Part shown: piece by piece, positions 53,369 through 62,801 of the stretch
Layout: every line of letters starts with the position of its first letter
Numbering within the stretch: the stretch's first letter is position 1
Assembly (NCBI RefSeq): GCF_014885015.1
Contig: NZ_JABMIJ010000006.1
Coordinates: 339,316 to 403,315 of the forward strand
Direction: 5' to 3'
DNA: 64,000 nucleotides
From: Spirabiliibacterium falconis
Lineage (GTDB): Bacteria; Pseudomonadota; Gammaproteobacteria; Enterobacterales; Pasteurellaceae
Notes under the pieces: model-generated
Database searches by the model: none
The model's input: the letters and a program-made list of their open reading frames with translations, nothing else
Told to the model about the DNA's origin: nothing
Translations under genes and position numbers: made by a program

Positions 53369-53384
53369 TGAGATCCAGATCACT
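53369..53384. promoter_or_regulatory. CRP-like site upstream of tctC
   Basis: TGAGA-TCCAGA-TCACT matches the CRP half-sites at 8 of 10 positions and lies about 105 bp before tctC. It would fit catabolite control of a carboxylate importer. A candidate only. Confidence 0.4.
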
Positions 53385-53488
53385 GCATTGTCAAACTGCC
53401 TTTGTTGTGTCACTGTCCTATTTTTGATAATTTGATTTAACAAGTATTTATCATTTTTTTATCAAAAAAGATACAAAAGGAGCATCAA

Positions 53489-54454
53489 ATGAAAAAATTT
53501 GCCAGTGCAGTTTTATTAACCCTTGTTGCCACATCTAGTTTTGCGGCCCCTGCTGTCAAAGAGTGTATTGCACCAGCAGGCCCTGGAGGAGGTTGGGATT
53601 TTACTTGCCGCAGCGTCTCAAAACTGTTATTTGACGAAAAATTAGTTCCAAGCCAGATTCAAACGGTCAATATGGCAGGTGCTGGCGGTGGTGTTGCATT
53701 CGCACATGTCGTATCAAAACGTAAAAAAGACAACAGCGTATTTATTGCAGCATCAACAGCAACTACAACTCGATTGGCACAAGGGCAATTTAAAGGAATG
53801 AACGCTGATATGGTGAAATGGGTTGCCGCAATTGGTGCCGAATATGGTGTCATTGCAGTTAAAAAAGATTCTCCTTACCATACATTGACCGAATTGATGG
53901 ACGCTCTCAAAAAAGAGCCAAGTGCGGTTAAATTTGCTGGTGCAAGCTCTGTCGGTGGTTGGGATCATCTTAAAGTGTTAATGGCTGCACAAGAGGCGGG
54001 CATCCAGAATGCAAAAGATATTCGATATTTATCTTTTAATAATGGCGGTGATGCTATAACTAAAGTGCTCGGTGGGCATTTAGATGCGTTTACAGGCGAT
54101 ATTTCAGAAGCACAAGGGTTTATTCAGTCAGGAGATTTGCGTGTATTAGCGGTGCTTGCTGATGAACGCTTACCCGCACCTTATGATCATATTCCAACCG
54201 CCAAAGAGCAAGGTGTTAATACCACTGCTGCTAATTGGCGGGGTTTTTATTTACCAAAAGATGTGAGTGATGACACCTATAATTGGTGGGTTGCAACGCT
54301 CGATAAACTCAGTGATGATCCAAAATGGCAGGCTGTCATGGCACAAAATGGTCTCATGCCATTTCATAAATCAGGGGCTGACTTTACTGACTATGTAAAC
54401 TCACAAATTGCTGATATTCAAGCAATTTCTAAATCATTAGGTATTATTCAATAA
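53489..54454 (+). CDS. tctC: Tripartite tricarboxylate transporter substrate-binding protein
   Basis: Periplasmic receptor of the TTT family. A signal peptide (KKFASAVLLTLVATSSFAA) is cleaved near residue 20. The mature protein has the Bug/TctC fold with AGPGGGWDFTCR near the N-terminus and NWRGFYLPKDV near residue 250. 321 residues is usual. The family carries citrate, other tricarboxylates or dicarboxylates; the ligand cannot be assigned. AAGGAG stands before the ATG. It heads the tctC-tctB-tctA operon. Confidence 0.92.
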   Translation: MKKFASAVLLTLVATSSFAAPAVKECIAPAGPGGGWDFTCRSVSKLLFDEKLVPSQIQTVNMAGAGGGVAFAHVVSKRKKDNSVFIAASTATTTRLAQGQFKGMNADMVKWVAAIGAEYGVIAVKKDSPYHTLTELMDALKKEPSAVKFAGASSVGGWDHLKVLMAAQEAGIQNAKDIRYLSFNNGGDAITKVLGGHLDAFTGDISEAQGFIQSGDLRVLAVLADERLPAPYDHIPTAKEQGVNTTAANWRGFYLPKDVSDDTYNWWVATLDKLSDDPKWQAVMAQNGLMPFHKSGADFTDYVNSQIADIQAISKSLGIIQ

Positions 54455-54471
54455 CACAATAGAGGTTGGTT

Positions 54472-54927
54472 ATGATACAGCGTCGATCAGCAGACCGCAT
54501 TTTTGGCTTGTGCATGGTGCTACTTGCGCTAACTTATGGTTATCTTGCGCTTGAATTTGAGCAACCTTTTGGTGCAGAGGAAACGATTGGACCGCGTACA
54601 TTTCCAACCATCATTGCCACCGTGTTAACGCTTGCTGGGTTATGGCTAGTGATAAAACCACAAGCAAATAGTGAATGGGCACGAGGCAAAACTTGGTTGT
54701 CACTTTTACAGGTTATCATGGTACTAGTGATTTATGCCCTGCTTTTAGAGCCTCTGGGATTTATTCCCACATCACTATTGTGCTGCGGTTTTCTAAGTTG
54801 GAAAATGGGTGCCAAACCACTCTCAGCGTTTGCGATTGCAGCAGGCTATTCGACCGCACTTTATTTTTTGTTTAATTTTGTGCTGGAACTCATGCTACCC
54901 TCAGGCATGTTAGGAGCATGGTTATGA
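54472..54927 (+). CDS. tctB: Tripartite tricarboxylate transporter small permease subunit
   Basis: 151-residue inner-membrane protein with four hydrophobic helices, the TctB pattern, beginning RRSADRIFGLCMVLLALTYG and containing the ETIGPRTFPTIIA loop. The ATG at 54472 has GAGG 6 bases upstream and is preferred to a TTG 6 bases earlier. Its TGA overlaps the tctA ATG as ATGA, so the two permease subunits are translationally coupled. Confidence 0.9.
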   Translation: MIQRRSADRIFGLCMVLLALTYGYLALEFEQPFGAEETIGPRTFPTIIATVLTLAGLWLVIKPQANSEWARGKTWLSLLQVIMVLVIYALLLEPLGFIPTSLLCCGFLSWKMGAKPLSAFAIAAGYSTALYFLFNFVLELMLPSGMLGAWL

Positions 54928-56444
54928 CAACACTTGATCTTCTCTTAAACGGTTTTATTGCAGCATTAACATGGCAAAACCTCGCATTTGCTGCGCTAGG
55001 ATGTACACTTGGCACATTAATTGGTGCATTACCTGGTCTGGGCCCCGCCAATGGTGTTGCCATTCTCATTCCACTGGCATTCAGCCTTGGATTAGATCCA
55101 ACCACCGCACTGATTTTATTGACGGCGGTCTACTCTGGTGCAATGTATGGTGGGCGGATTTCAAGTATTTTATTAAATATCCCAGGTGATGAACCCGCCT
55201 TAATGACTACGCTCGATGGCTATCCTATGGCAAAACAAGGCAAAGCAGCTGAAGCACTCGTATTTTCAGCGTTTGCTTCTTTTGTTGGTAGTTTTCTTGC
55301 CACGATCGGACTAGTATTACTCGCTCCACTTTTAGCCAAAGCAGCATTACATTTCGGGCCGCCTGAATATGTTGCACTCTATATTCTGGCCTTTGCCGCC
55401 CTTGGCGGAATTACCAGTAAAAGTGTGGCAAAAACCTTAATTGCAACCGCACTTGGACTGATGATTGCAACCGTTGGCATTGATGCCAGCACGGGCATTC
55501 CTCGCTATACCTTTGACATGCTTGAACTATATGAAGGCATTGATTTTATCATTGTTCTCGTTGGCTTATTTGCAATCAGCGAACTTTTACTGTTTATTGA
55601 AAGCCACAGTAACGATGTGCGTAAAATGATTACTGTTAATAAAATGTACATCAAACTGGCTGATATTCTCTCGCTATTGCCAACCTCCTGTCGTGGTGCG
55701 ATTCTTGGGTTTATTTCTGGTGTATTACCAGGTGCAGGCGCATCACTCGGCAGTTTTATTAGCTATACACTTGAAAAAAAATGGGTGGATAAAAACAACA
55801 CATTTGGCACAGGCGATCCGCGTGGTGTTGCTGCACCCGAAGCAGGCAATAATGCAGCCGCTAGCGGTGCGTTAGTTCCAATGCTAACCCTTGGTGTACC
55901 AGGCAGCGGCACTACTGCGGTGCTTCTTGCCATGCTAATTTCCTTAAATATCACCCCTGGGCCAATGCTATTTCAGCAAAATGCGGAATTGGTATGGACA
56001 GTGATTGCTGCACTCTTTATCGGAAATGTATTGTTATTATTGCTCAATATTCCAATGGTTGGCTTTTTCGTCAAAATTTTGTCTATTCCGCCACGCTTTC
56101 TGATGCCAGTGGTTACCCTGATTGCCATTCTCGGTATCTATGCCTTAAGTCATAGTGTCATGGATCTGTACATTATGATTGCTTTTGGCGTTCTTGGTTA
56201 TATCCTGAGAAAAATAGAAATCCCCCTCGTGCCAATCATTCTGGGAATGCTGCTTGGCCCAGAGCTTGAAATCGCACTACGCCATTCGCTGATGATCTCA
56301 AATGGCAGTTGGTCAATCTTATGGGCAAGTCCTCTCGCAATCGGTCTATGGCTGGTTGCACTGCTTGGACTCATTTTACCTATGCTCGTTGGGCCTATCT
56401 TACGAGCGAAAATGAAAGCCTCTAGCAAAGGACTTGATGATTAA
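54924..56444 (+). CDS. tctA: Tripartite tricarboxylate transporter large permease subunit
   Basis: 506-residue protein with about twelve membrane helices and the TctA signatures GALPGLGPANGVAILIPLAF and the later LGVPGSGTTAVLLAMLI. The ATG at 54924 has AGGAG at the right distance and overlaps tctB by four bases; the ATG six bases earlier lies too close to that ribosome site. It completes the tct operon and ends at a hairpin shared with bioD. Confidence 0.93.
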   Translation: MTTLDLLLNGFIAALTWQNLAFAALGCTLGTLIGALPGLGPANGVAILIPLAFSLGLDPTTALILLTAVYSGAMYGGRISSILLNIPGDEPALMTTLDGYPMAKQGKAAEALVFSAFASFVGSFLATIGLVLLAPLLAKAALHFGPPEYVALYILAFAALGGITSKSVAKTLIATALGLMIATVGIDASTGIPRYTFDMLELYEGIDFIIVLVGLFAISELLLFIESHSNDVRKMITVNKMYIKLADILSLLPTSCRGAILGFISGVLPGAGASLGSFISYTLEKKWVDKNNTFGTGDPRGVAAPEAGNNAAASGALVPMLTLGVPGSGTTAVLLAMLISLNITPGPMLFQQNAELVWTVIAALFIGNVLLLLLNIPMVGFFVKILSIPPRFLMPVVTLIAILGIYALSHSVMDLYIMIAFGVLGYILRKIEIPLVPIILGMLLGPELEIALRHSLMISNGSWSILWASPLAIGLWLVALLGLILPMLVGPILRAKMKASSKGLDD

Positions 56445-56449
56445 TGCAA

Positions 56450-56471
56450 AAGCGATCTTTCTAGATCGCTT
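56450..56471. terminator. Shared terminator between tctA and bioD
   Basis: AAGCGATCT (56450-56458), loop TTCT, AGATCGCTT (56463-56471), a 9-bp stem overlapping the bioD stop at 56461. It serves the convergent transcripts. Confidence 0.75.
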
Positions 56472-57108
56472 GTTGCACCTCTAACATCCTAAAATGTGCA
56501 TTTGGATGGTGCTTTTTCAGATAGGTTTGCAGATAAAGTGCGGTATCATTTTCAATGATCGGATCTTTCTGAGGAAAGCGATTATACATTAACGTATGTA
56601 TCTCAATATTACGTCTACGGCAAATCTCAAGGCTCAGTAGCGTGTGATTAATGCTACCCAGTTTGCCAGAAGTCACTAATATCAGCGGATAGCCCTGTGC
56701 TTGCAGATAATCCAGCGTGGTACATTCCGCATTTAACGGTACGGCAAGTCCACCTGCCCCTTCAAGCAATACCACCTCATAACGTTGGCTCAGCGTTTGA
56801 CTGTCGTAGGTTATTTGCGCCAAATCCAATGGTCGTTGCTCCATTTCTGCCGCTAAGTGCGGTGAGCAAGGATAGCGATAAATAAAACGGCAGGTTAAGC
56901 CACTTTTATCATCATCATTTAAGCTAATGCCCTGTATTTTACGGTGTGTCGCGATGTCGTCAGATACGGTTTCACAACCTGTCTGCACCATTTTTTGTGT
57001 AATCACATTAACGCCTTGTTGTGCCAATTCACGCGCATAAACCCCTGTGGCAATGGTTTTGCCAACATCGGTATCAATCCCCGATACGAATACGATCTGC
57101 CCTGCCAT
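56461..57108 (-). CDS. bioD: ATP-dependent dethiobiotin synthetase
   Basis: Carboxylates 7,8-diaminopelargonate to close the ureido ring of dethiobiotin. 215 residues from the ATG at 57108 (AAGGAAA upstream). The P-loop is SGIDTDVGKT (about 9-18), with LLEGAGGLAVPL near residue 110. The start overlaps nothing but lies one base after the bioC stop. It is the last gene of the metB-bioAFGCD series. Confidence 0.95.
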   Translation of the reverse strand: MAGQIVFVSGIDTDVGKTIATGVYARELAQQGVNVITQKMVQTGCETVSDDIATHRKIQGISLNDDDKSGLTCRFIYRYPCSPHLAAEMEQRPLDLAQITYDSQTLSQRYEVVLLEGAGGLAVPLNAECTTLDYLQAQGYPLILVTSGKLGSINHTLLSLEICRRRNIEIHTLMYNRFPQKDPIIENDTALYLQTYLKKHHPNAHFRMLEVQQAI

Positions 57109-57109
57109 A

Positions 57110-57883
57110 CTATTTCCTTTTTGCAATAATAATCAATGGATTATACGTTAACTGCACGCCTGTTGGCGTTGCAAATTGTGTACAATAGCTCTGCTCAAAT
57201 TTTTGTAAGCGAGTTTTATTCCACGGCATATGCGCCGTTGCTGTCACACCTGTTGCCTGCAAATGTTTCAGAACAGCCCGCGGTGTTGGGAAATCCAGAG
57301 GACATAAACACGCCTCCAATGCAACAAGCGTAAAGTGCGGTTCTAGCCATGCTTGCCATTGTGCTTGTGTAGGATAGTGCAACCCTTTGCCCGTTAATGT
57401 CCGAATCTCGTATAAATTATGGGATAAAAACGTGCTAAACGCCAATACTCCGCCTTGACGCAATCCCAACTGTGCCTGAGCCACAATACGCTCAGGCTGA
57501 TGAAACCATTGAACAGTAGAACCCGATAGCCACAGATCAAATTGGTGGACTAACGGCAATGTGCACTTCAGTTCTTCGCCATCAGCACAGAAAAAGTGGG
57601 TGTGCTCTCCTTGCCATTTCTCGGCGACTTGCTCCACTGCCAACGGATTGATGTCATTATGCCAGCCCTGTTGCACACAAAGATCGCGATATATAAGTGC
57701 GGTGAGATCGCCACTGCCACATCCAACTTCCAGTACATGAGCAAATGCACAACCGCACTTTTCAATAAGCAATGCCATTAGCCGCTGATTCACCGCCTGC
57801 TGCACGCAAGCATGGTTATCGTATGTCGCAAGTGCTTTGGCAAAACGCTGCACAACTCGCTGTTTGTTTATGGCTGCTGACAT
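57110..57883 (-). CDS. bioC: Malonyl-ACP O-methyltransferase
   Basis: SAM-dependent methylation of malonyl-ACP that disguises it as a fatty-acid primer for pimelate synthesis. 257 residues from the ATG at 57883, which gives the family opening NKQRVVQRFAKA; an ATG 12 bases upstream is possible. SAM motif I is LEVGCGSGDLTAL (about residue 50), with LSGSTVQWFHQPE later. The gene overlaps bioG. Together with BioG it forms the BioC-BioG route to pimeloyl-ACP. Confidence 0.93.
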   Translation of the reverse strand: MSAAINKQRVVQRFAKALATYDNHACVQQAVNQRLMALLIEKCGCAFAHVLEVGCGSGDLTALIYRDLCVQQGWHNDINPLAVEQVAEKWQGEHTHFFCADGEELKCTLPLVHQFDLWLSGSTVQWFHQPERIVAQAQLGLRQGGVLAFSTFLSHNLYEIRTLTGKGLHYPTQAQWQAWLEPHFTLVALEACLCPLDFPTPRAVLKHLQATGVTATAHMPWNKTRLQKFEQSYCTQFATPTGVQLTYNPLIIIAKRK

Positions 57884-58530
57884 AATGCCTGCCATGAGGA
57901 AAAATAAGAAAATACCAAGTGCGGTGCATCGAGCTTACACCGTTCACACTGCGGGTGAAAATGATGGAAATAACGCCATTGATTGGCAGCTGGAAAGATA
58001 AAATCTTTTTCACCTATAATGGCATGTGTCCAATGAAAAGTGCGGTACGGCGTATGCTTTATCGCATCTGCCAGATAAGTCAATTCCGCCTGAATTTCAG
58101 CCAATTCCCGTTGTGGCAAGGCTTGATAGCGTTGCAACTGCTCACGCGAGCCACACATTCTACGTTCAAACTTGGCACGCCCAACGGCATCTAACTGCTC
58201 AAGCGTGCGATCAAAAATCTGTATTGGGATGCCAAACGCATCATCCATTGGTTTCCCTGTCCCATTTATCGCAATGGCACGGCGAATAGGCAAATCGTGC
58301 GCTAGCGTCTGCTGTGCCACCCACACACCTAGCGACCATGCCACGACAATAATGTCATCATAATGATAGATATTATGCGAAAAATCTAGACTGCGATAAT
58401 CAAAGCAGACCAGCAGATCACACTCTTCAGGAATTGCCCAATCTGCCACGACAGCCGCATTCGTCCCCCAGCCTGCAAAATAGAGAATGAGCTTGCGTTT
58501 TGCCTCACATTTAAGCCATTGACATTGCAT
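57868..58530 (-). CDS. bioG: Pimeloyl-ACP methyl ester esterase BioG
   Basis: Alpha/beta-hydrolase that removes the methyl group to release pimeloyl-ACP, replacing BioH in Pasteurellaceae and others. 220 residues: the nucleophile elbow is AWSLGVW with S66, and the acid and histidine lie at IGEKDFIFP and DAPHLVF (about 200). It overlaps bioC, and its ATG overlaps the bioF stop (TAATG). Confidence 0.92.
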   Translation of the reverse strand: MQCQWLKCEAKRKLILYFAGWGTNAAVVADWAIPEECDLLVCFDYRSLDFSHNIYHYDDIIVVAWSLGVWVAQQTLAHDLPIRRAIAINGTGKPMDDAFGIPIQIFDRTLEQLDAVGRAKFERRMCGSREQLQRYQALPQRELAEIQAELTYLADAIKHTPYRTFHWTHAIIGEKDFIFPAANQWRYFHHFHPQCERCKLDAPHLVFSYFSSWQALCQQP

Positions 58531-59702
58531 TACGACCTCAATAATTGCGTAAGTGTGGTTAATAATTTATCTATCGTCTGCTCAGTGATGCCTGCATTCA
58601 ATGAAAAACGAATGCGTGCAGTGCCCTGTGGCACCGTCGGCGGGCGAATCGGTAAACAATAAAACCCGTTTTGTTGCAGGACATGTGCCAAATCGACGGC
58701 ACGTTGGTTTTCTCCTACAATCAGCGGCACAATGTGGCTTGTACTCGGATTGGGTTGCCCTGTCAATGCCGCAATCTCAGCTCGTAACATTTGGCTAATG
58801 TTAGCAAGATGCTGACGTTTTTCAGCAAACTGCGGCATTTTAGTGCATAAATAATGATTCCATGCCACGATTAATGGAGAAAGTGCGGTTGAAAAAATTA
58901 GCGGGCGCATAAAATTGATCAAATAGTCTGCTACCACCTGATCACACACCACAAACGCCCCTGTCGAGGCATAGGCTTTACCAAATGTCCCCACGAGCAG
59001 ATCAATGTCAGCCATTACACCGCACTTTTGTCCCCAGCCCAGCCCATGTTCGCCATAACAGCCAACACTGTGCGCCTCATCAATATACAGCAGCACATTA
59101 CTAAAGCGACGTTTTAACGCCACCAACGCACTGAGATCGGCACTATCGCCGTCCATACTAAACACACTTTCGCTCACCACAATAATACGTTGATAATGCG
59201 CATAATATTGCTCCAGCAAATGGGTTAGGTGCGTCATATCATTATGTCGAAAGCGTTTAAAATCACATTGCGCCAAGCGAATGCCATCAATTAAGCTCGC
59301 ATGGACTAATTTATCGGCTAAAATTAAGGTATGCGGATTTGCCAACGCGGGTAAGATCCCAATATTGGCGTGATAACCGCTATTAAAGACCAACGCCGCC
59401 TCTCGCCCATAAGCACGCGCCAGTGTATTTTCAAGCTGTGCATAGGCAGGGAAACTGCCCGTTAATAAGCGAGAAGAACACGCCCCCAGCGGTGCATTCT
59501 GAATATCGTGCTGTGCTAAAAATGCCAGCTGTAATGCCGCATCTTGCCCAAGTGCAAGATAGTCATTCGAGGACAAATTCACTCTAGAATGTCCATGTTG
59601 CCAAACATAACCACTACGCTGCTCTAGCGAGGGTAAAGTGCGGTACTGATGACGCACCTTGAGCTTTTCTAGATCACATGCCAACTGCGTCAATGCATTC
59701 AT
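58530..59702 (-). CDS. bioF: 8-amino-7-oxononanoate synthase
   Basis: PLP enzyme joining pimeloyl-ACP and alanine. 390 residues with [12 protein letters not shown] (about 45), [14 protein letters not shown] and the PLP-lysine segment [14 protein letters not shown]. The ATG overlaps the bioA stop as ATGA. It lies between bioA and bioG in the tight operon. Confidence 0.96.
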   Translation of the reverse strand: MNALTQLACDLEKLKVRHQYRTLPSLEQRSGYVWQHGHSRVNLSSNDYLALGQDAALQLAFLAQHDIQNAPLGACSSRLLTGSFPAYAQLENTLARAYGREAALVFNSGYHANIGILPALANPHTLILADKLVHASLIDGIRLAQCDFKRFRHNDMTHLTHLLEQYYAHYQRIIVVSESVFSMDGDSADLSALVALKRRFSNVLLYIDEAHSVGCYGEHGLGWGQKCGVMADIDLLVGTFGKAYASTGAFVVCDQVVADYLINFMRPLIFSTALSPLIVAWNHYLCTKMPQFAEKRQHLANISQMLRAEIAALTGQPNPSTSHIVPLIVGENQRAVDLAHVLQQNGFYCLPIRPPTVPQGTARIRFSLNAGITEQTIDKLLTTLTQLLRS

Positions 59703-60988
59703 TGCAAATATTCCTCACGCATTGCATTCAAAAGCCCCGTCGTGAGGCGAGTTAATTGCGCAGGTGAAATCACAAATGGTGGCATCAGATAAATCAGTTT
59801 ACCAAACGGACGCACCCATATGCCTTGTTCCACAAAACGCTTTTGCAAACTTGCCACATTAACCGCACTTTTCATTTCAATCACCCCGATTGCCCCGAGC
59901 ACGCGCACCTCTTGCACACACGCCCACTGAGCAGCTGGGGCAAGTTCTCGTTGCAGCTGCTGCTCTATTGACCGCACTTTGCTTTGCCAATCTGAAGATA
60001 ACAGTAGTTTGATCGACGCAGCCGCCACCGCACAAGCTAATGGATTGCCCATAAACGTCGGACCGTGCATAAAGCATTGCGCGTCGCCTGCACAAATCGT
60101 AGTTGCTACCTGCTCACGCGTAATGGTGGCAGAAAGCGTCATATAGCCGCCTGTCAGTGCTTTACCAAGGCAAATAATATCTGGCACCACGTTGGCATGC
60201 TCTAGTGCAAACAGTTTGCCTGTACGCCCAAACCCTGTGGCTATTTCATCAAAAATCAGTAACACATTATGCTGTTCGCATAAAGCCTTCGCCCCGCTTA
60301 AAAAGTGCGGTGAGTAAAAATACATTCCACCTGCACCTTGCACCACGGGTTCTAAAATCAAGGCGGCAATATCATCACCATGCTGAGCAAGCAATGATTT
60401 TAATGGCACAAGATCCCGTTCATCAAAGTGATCAGTAAAACGCGATTGTGGTTGTGGCAAGAAGTATTGCACAGGCAAGCGTTGCCCAAAAATCGAGTGC
60501 ATGCCAGTGACGGGATCACACACCGACATCGCATGCCATGTGTCACCATGATAGCCTGAGCGAATCGTCGCGAAGTGGCATTTTTTCGGTTTAGCTTGTG
60601 CTTGAAAATATTGTAATGCCATTTTCATCGCTACTTCCACCGCCACCGAGCCAGAATCGGCGTAGAAAATTTTATTAAGCTCTTGAGGAAGCAATGTCAG
60701 CAATAATTGCCCCAATTCGACCGCACTTTGATGGGTTAATCCGCCAAACATAATGTGGCTCATTTTCGACAGTTGATGTTGCACCGCCTCGTTTAATACG
60801 GGGTGATTATAGCCATGTAATGCCGCCCACCAAGACGACATACCATCAATCAACACGCCCCCATCGGTTAACGTAATTTCTACGCCTTGTGCATGTGATA
60901 CAGCATAAGTGGGCAGAGGATCACACATCGAAGAATACGGGTGCCACAAATGCGTGCGATCAAACGCTAGTAATGAATCTTGTTTCAT
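59699..60988 (-). CDS. bioA: Adenosylmethionine-8-amino-7-oxononanoate aminotransferase
   Basis: Uses SAM as amino donor to make 7,8-diaminopelargonate. 429 residues (E. coli 429), class III aminotransferase with the [11 protein letters not shown] opening, [17 protein letters not shown] and the PLP lysine in [10 protein letters not shown]. It starts only 3 bases after the metB stop, so metB and the bio genes probably share a transcript. Confidence 0.96.
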   Translation of the reverse strand: MKQDSLLAFDRTHLWHPYSSMCDPLPTYAVSHAQGVEITLTDGGVLIDGMSSWWAALHGYNHPVLNEAVQHQLSKMSHIMFGGLTHQSAVELGQLLLTLLPQELNKIFYADSGSVAVEVAMKMALQYFQAQAKPKKCHFATIRSGYHGDTWHAMSVCDPVTGMHSIFGQRLPVQYFLPQPQSRFTDHFDERDLVPLKSLLAQHGDDIAALILEPVVQGAGGMYFYSPHFLSGAKALCEQHNVLLIFDEIATGFGRTGKLFALEHANVVPDIICLGKALTGGYMTLSATITREQVATTICAGDAQCFMHGPTFMGNPLACAVAAASIKLLLSSDWQSKVRSIEQQLQRELAPAAQWACVQEVRVLGAIGVIEMKSAVNVASLQKRFVEQGIWVRPFGKLIYLMPPFVISPAQLTRLTTGLLNAMREEYLQ

Positions 60989-60991
60989 TAT

Positions 60992-62107
60992 TTAATCCAA
61001 TTGAGCAAATGCTTGGGTAAGATCTGCTTTTAAATCCTCAACATTTTCAAGCCCAACGGAAAAACGCAACAAGCGATTACACACCCCACGCGCAATACGT
61101 TCAGCTTCAGGGATATCCATATGTGTTTGCGTAGCAGGATAAGTAATAAAACTTTCCGTGCCACCTAAACTTTCAGCAAACGTAATCAATTTAATCGCTT
61201 TTAAAAATGGATTAACCCAGCGTTCCTCTTGCAAACGAAACGATAGCATCCCGCCTTTATTTGGATATAGCACATCACGTACGTGCGCTTGAGCACGCAA
61301 AAATTCTGCCAACGCGTGTGCGTTTTGCTGATGACGTTCCATACGCAAGGCAAGGGTTTTCATACCACGGATAGTCAGCCATGAATCAAACGGAGACAAC
61401 ACCGCACCAGCACCATTTTGAATATAAAATAAACGCTCACACAATTCCTGACCTTTGGCAACAATCAATCCTGCCAATACATCGTTATGCCCTGCAAGAT
61501 ATTTGGTCGCACTATGGATCACAACATCCGCCCCATGTTCTAATGGACGAAACAGTACTGGTGTTAAAAATGTATTATCTACAATCAATAATACATTATG
61601 TTTTTTCGCAAGCTGGCTAATTGCATCCACATCGCACTCTTCCATAAGTGGGTTGGACGGTGTTTCAATAAAAATCGCTTTTGTATTTTCGCTAACCGCA
61701 CTTTCAATGGCTGCCAAATCCGCTGTAGCTGTATTGACATAAACAGGCTTTACTCCATGATTATTTTTGTAACAGTGATCTAACAAACGGTATGTCCCGC
61801 CATACACATCACTGGAAATAATCCACTCATCGGGTGCTTTGAAAAGTGACATCAACATCTGAATCGCTGCCATGCCAGAAGCACACGCAAAGCCACGCTC
61901 GCCCCCTTCAAGTTTCGCTATCCCCTCTTCTAGTACGGTACGAGTGGGATTTTTCGTCCGCGTATAATCAAAACCTGTAGACTCATTAATCCCATGATGC
62001 CCATAGGCGGTTGAAAGATAAATTGGTGCAGATACAGCACCTGTTTTAACGTCACTGCGATTACCCAACTGAGCTAATTGCGTTTCAAGCGAAAAAGAAC
62101 CTGACAT
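60992..62107 (-). CDS. metB: Cystathionine gamma-synthase/lyase-type PLP enzyme
   Basis: Trans-sulfuration enzyme that condenses activated homoserine with cysteine toward methionine. 371 residues with the Cys/Met-metabolism PLP signature around HSATKYLAGHND (PLP Lys) and TGFDYTRTKNPTRTVLE near the N-terminus. MetB best fits overall; a MetC or lyase activity cannot be excluded. AAGGA precedes the ATG and lies within an inverted repeat of the leader. It heads the metB-bioAFGCD operon. Confidence 0.9.
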   Translation of the reverse strand: MSGSFSLETQLAQLGNRSDVKTGAVSAPIYLSTAYGHHGINESTGFDYTRTKNPTRTVLEEGIAKLEGGERGFACASGMAAIQMLMSLFKAPDEWIISSDVYGGTYRLLDHCYKNNHGVKPVYVNTATADLAAIESAVSENTKAIFIETPSNPLMEECDVDAISQLAKKHNVLLIVDNTFLTPVLFRPLEHGADVVIHSATKYLAGHNDVLAGLIVAKGQELCERLFYIQNGAGAVLSPFDSWLTIRGMKTLALRMERHQQNAHALAEFLRAQAHVRDVLYPNKGGMLSFRLQEERWVNPFLKAIKLITFAESLGGTESFITYPATQTHMDIPEAERIARGVCNRLLRFSVGLENVEDLKADLTQAFAQLD

Positions 62108-62148
62108 TGCGTTTTCCTTAACAAAAATAATTTATTATTGAAAACGCA
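62108..62148 (-). promoter_or_regulatory. Inverted repeat over the metB ribosome site
   Basis: On the minus strand TGCGTTTTC (62148-62140) and GAAAACGCA (62116-62108) form a 9-bp stem with a 23-nt AU-rich loop. The 3' arm runs directly into the metB ATG and takes in the end of its AAGGA, so a folded leader could hinder initiation. Confidence 0.5.
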
Positions 62149-62279
62149 TATTCTGACACAAGGCTCGCAGGGTTGGAATACTCTAACGTAGGAATATCAC
62201 AATTGTCTCAACTGCATGTTTATTTTTAGTCAAAATCATTCATTTTTTCAGCAATTAAACAAAAAATTCACTTGAAAGA

Positions 62280-62307
62280 TTGACACCTGACGCGAAATGA
62301 GTAAAAT
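62280..62307 (+). promoter_or_regulatory. Promoter of the tRNA cluster
   Basis: Perfect TTGACA (62280-62285), 16-bp spacer, TAAAAT (62302-62307), about 25 bases before the tRNA-Gly 5' end. Confidence 0.8.
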
Positions 62308-62332
62308 GCCAATCTACTTTCTTAATGGAAGT

Positions 62333-62408
<76 letters not shown>

Positions 62409-62411
62409 AAT

Positions 62412-62485
62412 GGCGTGTTAGCAGAGAGGTTATGCACCGGATTGCAAATCCGTGGAGCTCGGTTCGATTCCGGGACACGCCTCCA
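62412..62485 (+). tRNA. tRNA-Cys (GCA)
   Basis: 74-nt tRNA with encoded CCA; anticodon GCA in ATTGCAAAT, acceptor GGCGTGT/ACACGCC. It starts 4 bases after tRNA-Gly. Confidence 0.98.
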
Positions 62486-62489
62486 TTCA

Positions 62490-62576
62490 GCCCGAGTGGT
62501 GGAATCGGTAGACACAAGGGATTTAAAATCCCTCGGCTTTCGAGCTGTGCCAGTTCAAGTCTGGCCTCGGGCACCA
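62490..62576 (+). tRNA. tRNA-Leu (TAA)
   Basis: 87-nt class II tRNA with a long variable arm (CGGCTTTCGAGCTG) and encoded CCA; anticodon TAA in ATTTAAAAT. The integrase gene beyond its 3' end points toward it, so its 3' part is a plausible attachment site. Confidence 0.98.
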
Positions 62577-62763
62577 TCACCATTTTATGATTAATCGTAT
62601 ATAACTTCTTGTTTTAGAAACCAAATTCTAAACATAAATCATTGTACTGAATGTACCTAGCCAATACACTCCATAATTTTTAGGGTTTATGACCCATATT
62701 TATTATGCCTCGTATGAGCGTAGTTTGTAAAGCCTTAAAACAGTAAATCCAATCAAGATCACA
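62577..62763. other. Gap between tRNA-Leu and the integrase terminator
   Basis: An AT-rich 187-bp stretch with no open frame, no uptake signal core and no clear tRNA terminator. If an element is integrated at tRNA-Leu, the left attachment site would lie at the start of this stretch. Confidence 0.5.
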
Positions 62764-62794
62764 ACAAAAGATCCTAAATAATAGGATCTTTTGT
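62764..62794 (-). terminator. Terminator of the integrase gene
   Basis: A 13-bp perfect stem (62764-62776 with 62782-62794), 5-nt loop, 7 bases beyond the integrase stop. Confidence 0.8.
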
Positions 62795-62801
62795 CAAACC
62801 A

